Source: an uncultured Collinsella sp.
GTDB taxonomy: Bacteria > Actinomycetota > Coriobacteriia > Coriobacteriales > Coriobacteriaceae
NCBI GenBank assembly: GCA_902493855.1
Contig: CABUQV010000005.1
Location: forward strand, 51,185 to 115,184
Length of the DNA: 64,000 bases
Reading direction: 5' to 3'
The notes beneath the pieces were generated by a model. The model saw only the letters and a program-made list of their open reading frames with translations. It did not search any database and was not told the DNA's origin. The position numbers and the translations under genes were made by a program. Of this stretch, positions 15,728 through 22,827 are shown piece by piece (within the stretch, counting starts at the first letter, position 1; each line of letters begins with the position of its first letter).

Positions 15728-16059
15728 CGCGACTCACCCCTCACGCCGAAGATGTCGGCCAGGATGTCGCCCGGCGATGCCACGAACGGCTCGGGGCTGA
15801 TTGGGTCGTAAGTCACCTCGAGGTAGCCCGGGTAGCCGATCGTCACGCCCGTGGGCTCGCGCCCCGGAAGAAGCTGGTAGCCCCAGGCCACGCTCACCCT
15901 GTGCTCGTCCAGGATGGTCTCGGTGCGCTCCACGCGAAACCTATAGCCGCCCACCCGCTCCGTGTCGTACGTGTCGTCGGCCCAGGGAATCCGGTGCCTG
16001 TCGAGGGCGTCGCGGTAGGCCCTCATCACCGCTGAGATCTCGGTCAAAACCTCTCTCAC
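15724..16059 (-). CDS. Phage early protein, unknown function
   Basis: This 111-residue protein starts MREVLTEISAVMRAYRDALD and contains IPWADDTYDTERVGGYRFRV followed by a beta-rich middle. It overlaps the next gene by four bases. The composition is that of a soluble small protein; no known domain or motif was recognised. Confidence 0.6.
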   Translation of the reverse strand: MREVLTEISAVMRAYRDALDRHRIPWADDTYDTERVGGYRFRVERTETILDEHRVSVAWGYQLLPGREPTGVTIGYPGYLEVTYDPISPEPFVASPGDILADIFGVRGESR

Positions 16060-16077
16060 TCTCCTATCTCAAAAGAA

Positions 16078-16413
16078 TTAGGTGTTCTTTGCCGCGGGGG
16101 CTTCCCCGCCGGCGCCGTTTCCACTGCCTAGCGGCGGGAACCCCATCGCCTGCTGGCCCAGCTGCCCCGCCGCCGTTGGCACACTTTTGGCATACCTCCA
16201 GCTCGGCTTCTCGCCCCTTGCGATGGCGGCGATGTCCATCCGCAGGTCCTCCTTGGCGCGCTTGCGGGCGCGGTACTCGTCGAGCTTCTGCTTCTTGGCC
16301 AGGCGCGCGCCCTCGTCGGCGCTGATGACGTTGGCCATGTAGATCCGCGTCACGTCGAGCGGCCGGCCGGCTGCGGGGTCGAAGCCGTCGAGCATCTCCC
16401 TGAGGGTGATCAT
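16078..16413 (-). CDS. Phage early protein, unknown function
   Basis: This 111-residue protein starts MITLREMLDGFDPAAGRPLD. The centre is strongly basic and helical (ADEGARLAKKQKLDEYRARK, then RAKEDLRMDIAAIARGEKP), and the C-terminus is a Gly/Ala/Pro-rich tail. It overlaps the end of the DUF6291-like gene by four bases (ATGA), so both are made from one message. A nucleic-acid-binding accessory of that protein is possible. Confidence 0.6.
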   Translation of the reverse strand: MITLREMLDGFDPAAGRPLDVTRIYMANVISADEGARLAKKQKLDEYRARKRAKEDLRMDIAAIARGEKPSWRYAKSVPTAAGQLGQQAMGFPPLGSGNGAGGEAPAAKNT

Positions 16414-17099
16414 GCCGACTCACCCAGCTCCCGCTCGAGGGCGGCGATGACGTCGTCCTCGGTCTCGGCGGGCTTCCACACCGCCGCGCGCTCGACCTCC
16501 TGGGAGGTCTGCCCGCCGCGGGCCTTGCGCTCGGCGTCGTAGCCGCGCTCGCGGTCGGACCAGATGCGGGCGACCGGCTCCCACTTCGCGATGGGGAAGC
16601 CCTGCCTGGTCCAGCCGTTGGACTCGTAGTAGTCGAAAAACTTGCTGGCGCTGCCGCGCAGGCAGTTGGCGGCGAAGTACGCCTCGACCTCCTCGAGGGT
16701 CGGCGGGACGAACTCGGCGCCCCCTCCCCCTTCGTTTTCACAATCTGAGGGGTTAATCCAGACTCCTAACTCCTCTTCCCCTTCCTCTTCCTCTTCGCTT
16801 GCGCGTTTGCTTTCCGTTTTGCTTGCGCTTTTGCTTTCCGTTTTGCTTGCGCGTTTGCTTTCTGGTTTGCTTGCGCGTTTGCCCCTGCTCTGCCCGCCCT
16901 TCCTTCCGGCCTCCGCCCTGGCGCGGCTGTTCTCGAGGACCGGCATGATCATCGTGATGGCCATCCGCTGGGCGTCGGTGCGCGGCTCGGGCACCTCTCC
17001 GGTCACGAGGTAGCGCACCATCATGCCGAGCAGCTCGTTGCTCTCGCGCCTGTTGCCGAGGCACAGCGCGCCCTCGACGAGGGAATCAAGTATCGTCAT
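16410..17099 (-). CDS. DUF6291-like phage replication-region protein with Lys/Ser/Glu repeat linker
   Basis: This 229-residue protein begins MTILDSLVEGALCLGNRRES; GGAGGTGAT lies 8 bases upstream of this ATG, and an earlier GTG would overlap that site. Residues about 1-75 resemble DUF6291 (YLVTGEVPEPRTDAQRMAIT, ENSRARAEAGRKGG). Next is a short tandem repeat of the type KRASKTESKSASK, then a run of eight Glu. The C-terminal part has the phage pattern FFDYYESNGWTRQGFPIAKW. Proteins of this type sit in phage replication modules, but a biochemical role is not established. Confidence 0.7.
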   Translation of the reverse strand: MTILDSLVEGALCLGNRRESNELLGMMVRYLVTGEVPEPRTDAQRMAITMIMPVLENSRARAEAGRKGGQSRGKRASKPESKRASKTESKSASKTESKRASEEEEEGEEELGVWINPSDCENEGGGGAEFVPPTLEEVEAYFAANCLRGSASKFFDYYESNGWTRQGFPIAKWEPVARIWSDRERGYDAERKARGGQTSQEVERAAVWKPAETEDDVIAALERELGESA

Positions 17100-18285
17100 A
17101 CGTATCACCTCCGCAGATCGAATCGGTAAAGGCCGCAGCGGCGGCCTGGTCTCGGCCCGGCATGACCGAGCCGTAGATGTCGAGCGTCGTCTTGACGCTC
17201 GCGTGCCCCAGGCGCTCCTGGATGGTCCTCATGTCGAACCCGTTCATGAGCAGCCACGAGGCGTGCGTGTGCCTCAGGGAATGGAACACCGTCTCCTCCG
17301 GCAGCCCCAGGTCCCTCACGAGCGACTTGAAGCGGCTCGTCACGGTGGACGGGCGCGCGATGGCTCCGGCGGGCCCGAAGGTCACCACCAGCGCCGCCGG
17401 GCCCTTGCGCGAGAGCCACGTGTCCTGCCACTCCAGGTGGCGCTCCAGCCGCGCCTCCACCGCCGGGGCGAGCGCCACGTTGCGCACGCGCCTGCCCTTG
17501 GTGTAGGCCTGCCGGTGCAGCTCGGGGTGCTCGACCGCCTGCCCCACCACGTGCAGGTCGTGCAGGGAGCGGCGCCAGTCTCGGCGCTGCAGCCCGCAGA
17601 TCTCCCCGCAGCGCAGGCCCGTGTTGAGGGCGAGGTAGACCGCCATGGCCTCGGTGCGCCGCGAGATGTTGGCGGCAGAGGCAGATTGCGAGGACATGGC
17701 GGAGGCCAGCGCCCGGGAGAGCTCGTCGGTGTCGAGCTCGGACAGCGCGAACGGCTCCACGGGGTCGGGCGAGGGCGCGGGGACGTCGAGCATGATGTCG
17801 CGGCCCAGCGCCGGCCGCCACGAGCGGTAGGCGCCCTTCAGCAGCGCGTGCATCTTGAGCAGCGTCTTGGGCGACAGCCCCTTGCCACTCCTGGGGGCGA
17901 GCAGCATGCGGTACGCCGCCGACACGTCCCAGGGCTCAAGCTGGTCGTAGGGCAGCCGGCCGATGGTCGGCTCCACCATCGTCCTTACCACGCTGCGGTA
18001 CGTGGCCACCGAGTTGTCGGACAGGCCGTTGACGGGGTCCGAGATGTACGTCTCGAGCATCGAGGACAGGCGCTTGGAACTGTCGCGCGCGGAGGAAGGG
18101 TCGAACGTGGCCGCCCACCTGTCGCACTCGGCCTGTGCCTGCTCGCGCGTCAGCTCCGCGTCCCACGACCTGTACGGCCTGATCCGCCTGCCGGTCACGC
18201 GGTCGGTGCCCATATAAGGACGGGCGAACCAGCGCCCGTCCTCCCCGCGCTGCACGACCGCCCGGCGCTCGCTAGAAGTCGGCAC
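17086..18285 (-). CDS. Tyrosine recombinase (integrase), internal to the early operon
   Basis: This is a 399-residue site-specific recombinase. The N-terminal arm-binding unit is VVQRGEDGRWFARPYMGTDR; a SAM-like core-binding domain spans about 80-180; the catalytic domain has TGLRCGEICGL (Arg I), HSLRHTHASWLL (HxxR), LGHASVKTTLDIYGSV (second His and Tyr nucleophile). The GTG start at 18285 was chosen because AAGGAG lies upstream and the longer frame is a shadow of the next gene. It overlaps the 18272-18625 gene by 14 bases and is leftward, inside the early operon rather than at the prophage end. A second integrase sits at 24201. Confidence 0.92.
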   Translation of the reverse strand: MPTSSERRAVVQRGEDGRWFARPYMGTDRVTGRRIRPYRSWDAELTREQAQAECDRWAATFDPSSARDSSKRLSSMLETYISDPVNGLSDNSVATYRSVVRTMVEPTIGRLPYDQLEPWDVSAAYRMLLAPRSGKGLSPKTLLKMHALLKGAYRSWRPALGRDIMLDVPAPSPDPVEPFALSELDTDELSRALASAMSSQSASAANISRRTEAMAVYLALNTGLRCGEICGLQRRDWRRSLHDLHVVGQAVEHPELHRQAYTKGRRVRNVALAPAVEARLERHLEWQDTWLSRKGPAALVVTFGPAGAIARPSTVTSRFKSLVRDLGLPEETVFHSLRHTHASWLLMNGFDMRTIQERLGHASVKTTLDIYGSVMPGRDQAAAAAFTDSICGGDTYDDT

Positions 18286-18625
18286 TGGTAGCGAGCTCCT
18301 TAGCGATGTGCGTGATCTTGTCGCGATCGTCGAGATTGATGTCAAAGAGCGGCTCGCTGGCGTCGAACGGGCTGACCGCCGCGAGCATGACCTGCTCCCT
18401 TGCCTCGGTCTCATCGATCCCAAGGTTAACCATGACCCTGACGGACTCGCTGACGAGGCGCCGCATAATCCCGAGAGCGGTGTGCTGATCCATGTAGCCT
18501 CCCGCAAAGGCCAAAACGCCATCATCCTCATCTCCGGCGCAGACGAGGCCATTCACCTCGAACTCGACGGTCTCGACGTTCTCGCGCTCGATCGTCACCT
18601 TCATCTTCGGCTCTTCGCTACTCAT
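18272..18625 (-). CDS. Phage early protein, unknown function
   Basis: This 117-residue acidic protein starts MSSEEPKMKVTIERENVETV, preceded by AGGAGGAGAAGG. It contains FEVNGLVCAGDEDDGVLAF and a helical IMRRLVSESVRVMVNLGIDE. The middle helix block suggests a small regulatory or anti-host protein, but nothing specific was recognised. It overlaps the ParB-like gene by 8 bases. Confidence 0.6.
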   Translation of the reverse strand: MSSEEPKMKVTIERENVETVEFEVNGLVCAGDEDDGVLAFAGGYMDQHTALGIMRRLVSESVRVMVNLGIDETEAREQVMLAAVSPFDASEPLFDINLDDRDKITHIAKELATSADF

Positions 18626-19847
18626 CCTTCTCCTCCTTGAAACTCTCCTGAACCCTCGCCCTGAGCCACTCGTCTTCATCGTTCGGCGTAAAGCCTGCGG
18701 CGCGGAACACGTTCCAGTGCTCGATCCACCCCTCCGCGTCGTCGCCGCAGTAGCTGGAGTTGAGCTGGGCCATGTTCTTGGCTATGCGCATGAGGCTGCA
18801 GCCGGCCTCGTACTTACCGGGATCCGTCGCTCCGAGACGTGCCATAAACCTGTCTCGCGCCTGCTGGAGGCGCTCTTCGCCCATCGTGTCAGACAATCCA
18901 ACCGGAACTATGCGGTTCTCGAGCACATGCCGCGCAATGCCATCGCACACAACGAAGGCTCCGTCCGCGGTGAAGTCGACCATGCGCCCGTACATGTCCT
19001 CGAGCGCGGCTTCCTCGCGCTCGGCCTCCTGCTCGGCTCGGATCTCCTCCTCGGTCTTCTCGGGCTCGGCGTCCTCGCCGCCCTTCGGAGCGAAGAATTC
19101 CCAGTAGTAGTCATTCCACACGGCAACGGTGCCGGCGGCAAACTCCTTCGCCTCGAGCTTCGCGGCAACGAGGCCGAGGTGGGCCCAGTCCTTGTAGACG
19201 AACCCCTCAGGCTTTTCCTTCGCGACCGGGATGCCCGCATCGCCGAACGCGTCGTAATCCTCGGCCTTGGCCTCCTCGCGCTCGATGCGGCGGCGGATCC
19301 GGTCGGCCTTGTCCGCCCAGCCCTCGCCGGCCGCCAGCACGGCCTCAACGTCCTTCTCGTCGTCGAAGGCGCTCGCGGCCTCAAGCTGCTCCAACGTCAC
19401 CTGCCGGCCCTCGATACTCCCGCGCAGCCTGCGCGCCGCGCGGATCTGCCTGGCGGTGGCTCGGCTGGCGCGCTCGATGCGCTGCTCGTCGACGCCCAGC
19501 ACGAGCATCTGCTGCACGCCGCGGGCGCGCTCCGCCTCGGTCAGCTGGCGCTTGTCGTCGGTGGCGAGCATGGCCACGAGCTCGTTGGCCTCGTCCATGC
19601 TCTCCGCCACCAGCGCGGACACCTCGCGGTCCTCGCCGTAGATGGACGACAGCGCGCGGTAGCGGCGCTCGCCGTCCACGATGCGGAACACGTTGCCGTC
19701 CGCCACGACCACGGGCGGGTTCAGCGGCTCGCCGCCGGTCGCCTCGATGCTGCGGGCCAGGGCGCCGATGTCGCCGAAGTCCTCGCGCGGGTTCTGCTCG
19801 CTGGGCCTGATGTCGCCCAAGCGAACCTGCCTCTTCTCAAACTGCAT
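18618..19847 (-). CDS. ParB/RepB-domain protein (phage ParB-like nuclease/CTPase fold)
   Basis: This is a 409-residue protein. Residues about 1-100 form a ParB N-terminal domain: RLGDIRPSEQNPREDFGDIG, PPVVVADGNVFRIVDGERRY (the GERRxxA box). A following HTH-like helical part spans about 105-165 (LTEAERARGVQQMLVLGVDE). Then come charged helices with a long acidic stretch (EKTEEEIRAEQEAEREE) and a C-terminal domain of unknown type. In phages such proteins serve as DNA-binding or nuclease factors in early modules; partition is possible only with a ParA, and none is in view. Confidence 0.85.
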   Translation of the reverse strand: MQFEKRQVRLGDIRPSEQNPREDFGDIGALARSIEATGGEPLNPPVVVADGNVFRIVDGERRYRALSSIYGEDREVSALVAESMDEANELVAMLATDDKRQLTEAERARGVQQMLVLGVDEQRIERASRATARQIRAARRLRGSIEGRQVTLEQLEAASAFDDEKDVEAVLAAGEGWADKADRIRRRIEREEAKAEDYDAFGDAGIPVAKEKPEGFVYKDWAHLGLVAAKLEAKEFAAGTVAVWNDYYWEFFAPKGGEDAEPEKTEEEIRAEQEAEREEAALEDMYGRMVDFTADGAFVVCDGIARHVLENRIVPVGLSDTMGEERLQQARDRFMARLGATDPGKYEAGCSLMRIAKNMAQLNSSYCGDDAEGWIEHWNVFRAAGFTPNDEDEWLRARVQESFKEEKDE

Positions 19848-19862
19848 GCCATATCCTCCTGA

Positions 19863-20021
19863 CTAGTAGTACATCCCGCTCGGGGCGGTCCCCTCGATGG
19901 CGCCGGCGATGGCAAAGAGCGCGAGCATCACGACGGCGCACACAACGCTCTGCGTCCGCTCGGACAACGTCCCCCACCAGGCCGACACCCGGTCGCTAAG
20001 CAGCAAAAGAATCTCGCTCAT
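19863..20021 (-). CDS. Small single-pass membrane protein
   Basis: This 52-residue protein is read from MSEILLLLSDRVSAWWGTLS; GGAGGGAACCC lies upstream of the ATG. It has one membrane segment (VVCAVVMLALFAIAGAI). It begins inside the 3' end of the HTH gene (26-base overlap) and ends 15 bases before the ParB-like start, so it is part of the same operon. The function is unknown. Confidence 0.6.
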   Translation of the reverse strand: MSEILLLLSDRVSAWWGTLSERTQSVVCAVVMLALFAIAGAIEGTAPSGMYY

Positions 20022-20256
20022 GGGTTCCCTCCTCGATCCACTCGTCGACCCACTCGGGGCGCACCAGGTAGCCGCGGCAGCGGCCGTCGGGCAGGCAGTA
20101 GGTGAGCCTGCGCGCGGTGCATTCGTCTCGAAGGGTGTTGTAGGGCACCCCCAGCACGCGCGACACCTCGTCGAGCGTGTACAGCAGCTTGCGCGGCAAC
20201 TTGAGCTCGGCGGCAAGTGCTCTAAACGTCTGGGGCTTCTTGCTGGTATCATCCAT
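19996..20256 (-). CDS. MerR/excisionase-type helix-turn-helix protein
   Basis: This 86-residue protein is read from MDDTSKKPQTFRALAAELKL with GGAGGTCATCC directly upstream. Residues about 25-80 form a winged HTH of excisionase style: LYTLDEVSRVLGVPYNTLRD, ECTARRLTYCLPDG, then RGYLVRPEWVDEWIEEG. It may act as a directionality factor for one of the two integrases or as an early regulator. The leader carries a strong hairpin (20278-20320). Confidence 0.75.
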   Translation of the reverse strand: MDDTSKKPQTFRALAAELKLPRKLLYTLDEVSRVLGVPYNTLRDECTARRLTYCLPDGRCRGYLVRPEWVDEWIEEGTHERDSFAA

Positions 20257-20277
20257 GGATGACCTCCTTTCAGGTCG

Positions 20278-20320
20278 GCCTCCCGCGTACGGTCCTAACG
20301 CTGCGGGAGGCTCTTTTTTT
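20278..20320 (+). terminator. Perfect hairpin with T-run on the plus strand, in the leader of the HTH gene
   Basis: GCCTCCCGC / GCGGGAGGC with a 16-base loop is followed on the plus strand by TCTTTTTTT, a textbook intrinsic terminator pointing rightward. No plus-strand gene lies upstream, so it either stops an antisense transcript of the early operon or acts as a leader structure for the minus-strand HTH gene. Confidence 0.6.
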
Positions 20321-20425
20321 GGGTCGGGCGTAGGGCGGACCCTCCCCCGACACGGCACCGGCTGGAACGCCCGGCGGATGGTTAACGGAGCCCGCCGTGA
20401 CCGGTGCCGCCTCGGGGAAGGGGCC

Positions 20426-20575
20426 TCAGCCCCGAAGCGAGGCGAGCGCCCACGCCGCGATGAACGGCACGGCGGCCGAGAAGCACACCCGCGCCAGGCC
20501 GTAGGCCCCCTGCGCGGCGCACATCCAGCCGGCGGCGTCCATCACGACGGCCGAGGCGAGCAGCGCCCGGGTCAC
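20426..20575 (-). CDS. Small membrane protein
   Basis: This 49-residue hydrophobic protein starts at a GTG that overlaps the upstream stop (GTGA). It reads VTRALLASAVVMDAAGWMCA and then a second hydrophobic half (LARVCFSAAVPFIAAWALAS), so two membrane segments are possible. The gap after it (20257-20425) holds only hairpins, including CGGCACCGG/CCGGTGCCG. The function is unknown. Confidence 0.5.
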   Translation of the reverse strand: MTRALLASAVVMDAAGWMCAAQGAYGLARVCFSAAVPFIAAWALASLRG

Positions 20576-20856
20576 CGCGCAGCCCCGCAGGCGCCCAGCC
20601 CGAACGGCCACTCACCCGGCGCGGGGTCGATCTCGAAGGCGTCGTAGGCAAAATCGAGCGCCTGCTTGCGGTCTAGCCCGACAAGGCGCCCCAGGTAGGC
20701 GACGTCGCCGCACAGCACGTGCTTGCGGAACACGTCGCGCGCGTCGTCCAAAAACTCGAACACCTCCGTGTGCCACTCGGCGTCCTTGTCGGCCCACGTC
20801 ACCATGCCGCCCAGCGTCGTGATGTCGTCGGGCAGCTCGTAGCTCTTGCCTGTCAT
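20572..20856 (-). CDS. Phage early protein, unknown function
   Basis: This 94-residue acidic protein starts MTGKSYELPDDITTLGGMVT and contains WADKDAEWHTEVFEFLDDAR. It lies 16 bases after the Cro-like gene and is coupled by a 4-base overlap to the small membrane protein. No domain was recognised. Confidence 0.55.
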   Translation of the reverse strand: MTGKSYELPDDITTLGGMVTWADKDAEWHTEVFEFLDDARDVFRKHVLCGDVAYLGRLVGLDRKQALDFAYDAFEIDPAPGEWPFGLGACGAAR

Positions 20857-20872
20857 TCCTCTTCCCCCATCC

Positions 20873-21100
20873 CTATGCGGCCTCGTCCGTGTTCCAGCCC
20901 ATCAGGTCGTTGGGCGTGCATCCGAGGGCCTGGGCGATGGCGTAGGCCTTGTCGACACCTGGAACCATCGAGCCGTTCTCGTAGCCGATGATTGAAGATG
21001 CCGAGAGCCCCGCCTTGTTGGCCAGCTGCTCCTGAGACATATCGGCGCGAGCGCGGGCGGCGCGCAGGTTCGCTCCGAACTCGTCCTTCGAAAACTTCAT
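20873..21100 (-). CDS. Cro-like XRE-family repressor
   Basis: This 75-residue protein is a single HTH of the XRE class: NLRAARARADMSQEQLANKA, GLSASSIIGYENGSMVPGVD and KAYAIAQALGCTPNDLMGW. It is the first gene of the leftward early operon and is divergent from the CI-like gene, so it likely plays the Cro part of the lysis-lysogeny switch. AAGGAGGAAAAG precedes the ATG. Confidence 0.85.
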   Translation of the reverse strand: MKFSKDEFGANLRAARARADMSQEQLANKAGLSASSIIGYENGSMVPGVDKAYAIAQALGCTPNDLMGWNTDEAA

Positions 21101-21120
21101 CTTTTCCTCCTTCTGAAATA

Positions 21121-21240
21121 GGGAACTTCTTCCCTGTGCAATTCAGAGTATAGGTAATCTTTTCCCGATTGCAATAGCAAACTAGGGCTTTTCTTGCCTT
21201 TTCTTTTGTGTATCTATAGAATCCTCGGTAAATACTTCCC
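21121..21240. promoter_or_regulatory. Divergent switch region with four 14-bp operator-like sites
   Basis: Four sites share the form GG(G/T)nn-N4-TTnCC: GGGAACTTCTTCCC at 21121, GGTAATCTTTTCCC at 21153, GGGCTTTTCTTGCC at 21185 and GGTAAATACTTCCC at 21227. Start-to-start distances are 32, 32 and 42 bases, about three, three and four helix turns. They fill the gap between the Cro-like and CI-like genes and should bind these repressors. Confidence 0.75.
21144..21171 (-). promoter_or_regulatory. Putative early leftward promoter
   Basis: On the minus strand TTGCAA and TATACT lie 16 bases apart, and the second operator site falls in the spacer. It would drive the Cro-like gene and the early operon. 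Confidence 0.55.
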
Positions 21241-21256
21241 CATATTGGAGGTGACG

Positions 21257-21640
21257 ATGAACTTAAAACTTAAGCAGGCTAGGAAAGAAAACGGATATTC
21301 ACAGGCTGATCTGGCAAACGCGTTGAACGTTGACATCAAAACGGTAGGCAACTGGGAACGAGGGAAGACCCTTCCCGATATTGAGCAGCTCTGGAAGTGC
21401 GCGAAGGTTCTCCACACCGACCCCAACGACCTGCTCGGATGGTACGAGGAGCATCCCGAGGACAAGCCGACGGCGCCGGCGGGCGCGGAGGGCGAGCTGA
21501 TCACCTGCTACCGGCAGAGCACCGAGAAGAGGCGCTCGAAGATCCTGGAGACGGCACGCGACCAGGCCGAGCTGTCCCAAGCTCAGGCTGCAGCGCCTGA
21601 AATCGAAGGGCTGGAAGCGGATCAAATAAGGTCCGCGTAG
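21257..21640 (+). CDS. CI-like phage repressor (XRE family)
   Basis: This 127-residue protein is read from ATG after TTGGAGGTGACG. The N-terminal HTH is LKQARKENGYSQADLANALN then VDIKTVGNWERGKTLPDIEQ. The rest is a short charged C-terminal tail (EKRRSKILETARDQAELSQA) rather than a LexA-type peptidase domain, so induction would not be by classic self-cleavage. It is divergent from the Cro-like gene and shares the four operator sites. It probably maintains lysogeny. Confidence 0.85.
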   Translation: MNLKLKQARKENGYSQADLANALNVDIKTVGNWERGKTLPDIEQLWKCAKVLHTDPNDLLGWYEEHPEDKPTAPAGAEGELITCYRQSTEKRRSKILETARDQAELSQAQAAAPEIEGLEADQIRSA

Positions 21641-21677
21641 ACATTCAAAGGAACCACCTGCGAGATTGGCAGATAAC

Positions 21678-22223
21678 ATGGGAATGTACGATTCAATCGA
21701 CCGCCTGGTGAACCTGTGCGACGAGGTCATCGAGAGCGACCCGCCCGGTCTCAGGCAGAAGGTGGTGGCGCGGTATATGACGGCATTCGGGGAAATCATC
21801 GAGCGCGAGACCGGGACAAGGGTGAAGCCCGACGTCAGCCCCGGCATGATCGACATCACGTCCATCGAGGCAATCCGCGATCTGCTGCTGGCGCACAGGG
21901 ACCGCATGGAGTACGACTACATGATGGCCAAGGCGACTGCCGACCAGATCGAGGCGAGAGCGACCGCCACCGTCGAGGCGACCGTCACGGTCGACTTCAA
22001 CCAGACGATCAAGCAGATATCGAGCAGCCAGGGCCTGTCGCCCGAGGACCTCGCCGCCGTGAAGCTCGCCCTCGCCGACCTGCGGTTCGCCGCCGAGGAG
22101 AAGGACGAGGGAGGCTTCGCCGAGAAAGCAAAGGACGCGCTCGACCTCGCATCCAAGAGCGCGGGGCTCGTCCCCAAGGTGGCCAAGGCGATCGGCACCC
22201 TCGCAGCGCTCCTCGGGGCGTAG
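21678..22223 (+). CDS. Lysogeny-module protein, unknown function
   Basis: This 181-residue protein starts MGMYDSIDRLVNLCDEVIES; a TTG four codons earlier is another possible start, and neither has a strong ribosome site. It is mainly helical, with an N-terminal unit, a middle KATADQIEARATATVEATVT segment and a C-terminus that ends in a hydrophobic amphipathic stretch (LVPKVAKAIGTLAALLGA). Genes directly after a CI repressor often give superinfection exclusion or abortive infection. No known family was identified with confidence. Confidence 0.55.
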   Translation: MGMYDSIDRLVNLCDEVIESDPPGLRQKVVARYMTAFGEIIERETGTRVKPDVSPGMIDITSIEAIRDLLLAHRDRMEYDYMMAKATADQIEARATATVEATVTVDFNQTIKQISSSQGLSPEDLAAVKLALADLRFAAEEKDEGGFAEKAKDALDLASKSAGLVPKVAKAIGTLAALLGA

Positions 22224-22236
22224 GCACTAGTTAAAA

Positions 22237-22268
22237 GGATAGGGCGCACCCGTAGGCACGCCCTATCC
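22237..22268. terminator. Bidirectional terminator between convergent genes
   Basis: GGATAGGGCG / CGCCCTATCC is a perfect 10-bp stem. On the minus strand it is followed by TTTTAA. It lies between the rightward lysogeny gene and the leftward gene at 22374. Confidence 0.65.
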
Positions 22269-22373
22269 GACCTTCCCAACTATCGCCAAGCGAAGAACCC
22301 AGGGGTGCGTATCGATGGGAGGGAACCTTTTATGAACCATTCTAGCTGTCGGCTGGAAGATCGCGGGCTTCCT

Positions 22374-22664
22374 CTAGACGCCCATGTACCCGATGAGGAC
22401 CCATTGCCCGGTCTGCGGGCACCTCACGGCGCGCACGTCGTACTCGGACGCCAGGGAGTACGCGCACGGCCTGAGCGTCGCAAACGGGACGGGGCCCGCG
22501 GTGTCGTCCTTCACGCCCAGGGCGACGACCCTCACGGTGTCCCCGCGCTCCTGCGACACGAGTTCGTACCCCAAGCTCAACGGGATGCCCGTGAGCCCGT
22601 CGTAGATCATCGTGTCGGGGAAATCGTCCTCGTACGTGTATGCGCCTACGCTATAGCGAGCCAT
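22374..22664 (-). CDS. Phage protein, unknown function
   Basis: This 96-residue beta-rich protein starts MARYSVGAYTYEDDFPDTMI and includes LGYELVSQERGDTVRVVALG and YDVRAVRCPQTGQWVLIGYM. GGAGGTACCC is a strong ribosome site. It is a single leftward gene within the otherwise rightward lysogeny module. No domain was recognised. Confidence 0.6.
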   Translation of the reverse strand: MARYSVGAYTYEDDFPDTMIYDGLTGIPLSLGYELVSQERGDTVRVVALGVKDDTAGPVPFATLRPCAYSLASEYDVRAVRCPQTGQWVLIGYMGV

Positions 22665-22715
22665 GGGTACCTCCAGGAGCGTGAATGGTGTTCATCACGA
22701 TTATGACCCGCGACG

Positions 22716-22759
22716 CGGCTAGGTTTTTCAGGTTTTTCCGGAAAAACCAAAGCGGGCGC
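22716..22759. repeat. Direct repeat copy 1 (flanks the DUF3644 gene)
   Basis: This element contains AGGTTTTTCAGGTTTTTCC followed by GGAAAAACCAAAGCGGGCGC. The part GGTTTTTCCGGAAAAACC is a perfect 18-bp palindrome. A nearly identical copy lies at 24021-24062 in the same orientation. Confidence 0.85.
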
Positions 22760-22786
22760 AGGCACGCACCAAAACGCCAGTTGTTT

Positions 22787-22814
22787 CCCATTTTCGTAAC
22801 GTCACGAAAATGGG
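22787..22814. promoter_or_regulatory. Perfect 11-bp inverted repeat upstream of the DUF3644 gene
   Basis: CCCATTTTCGT / ACGAAAATGGG are separated by 6 bases and end 13 bases before the ATG at 22828. The element could be an operator or a leader hairpin controlling the gene. Confidence 0.55.
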
Positions 22815-22827
22815 TGAAGGGAGAGTA

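Noticed and set aside
18618..19847. Plasmid-type partition system
   Set aside because: Only a ParB-domain protein is seen; no ParA ATPase or parS-like repeats are nearby, so a partition system is not supported.
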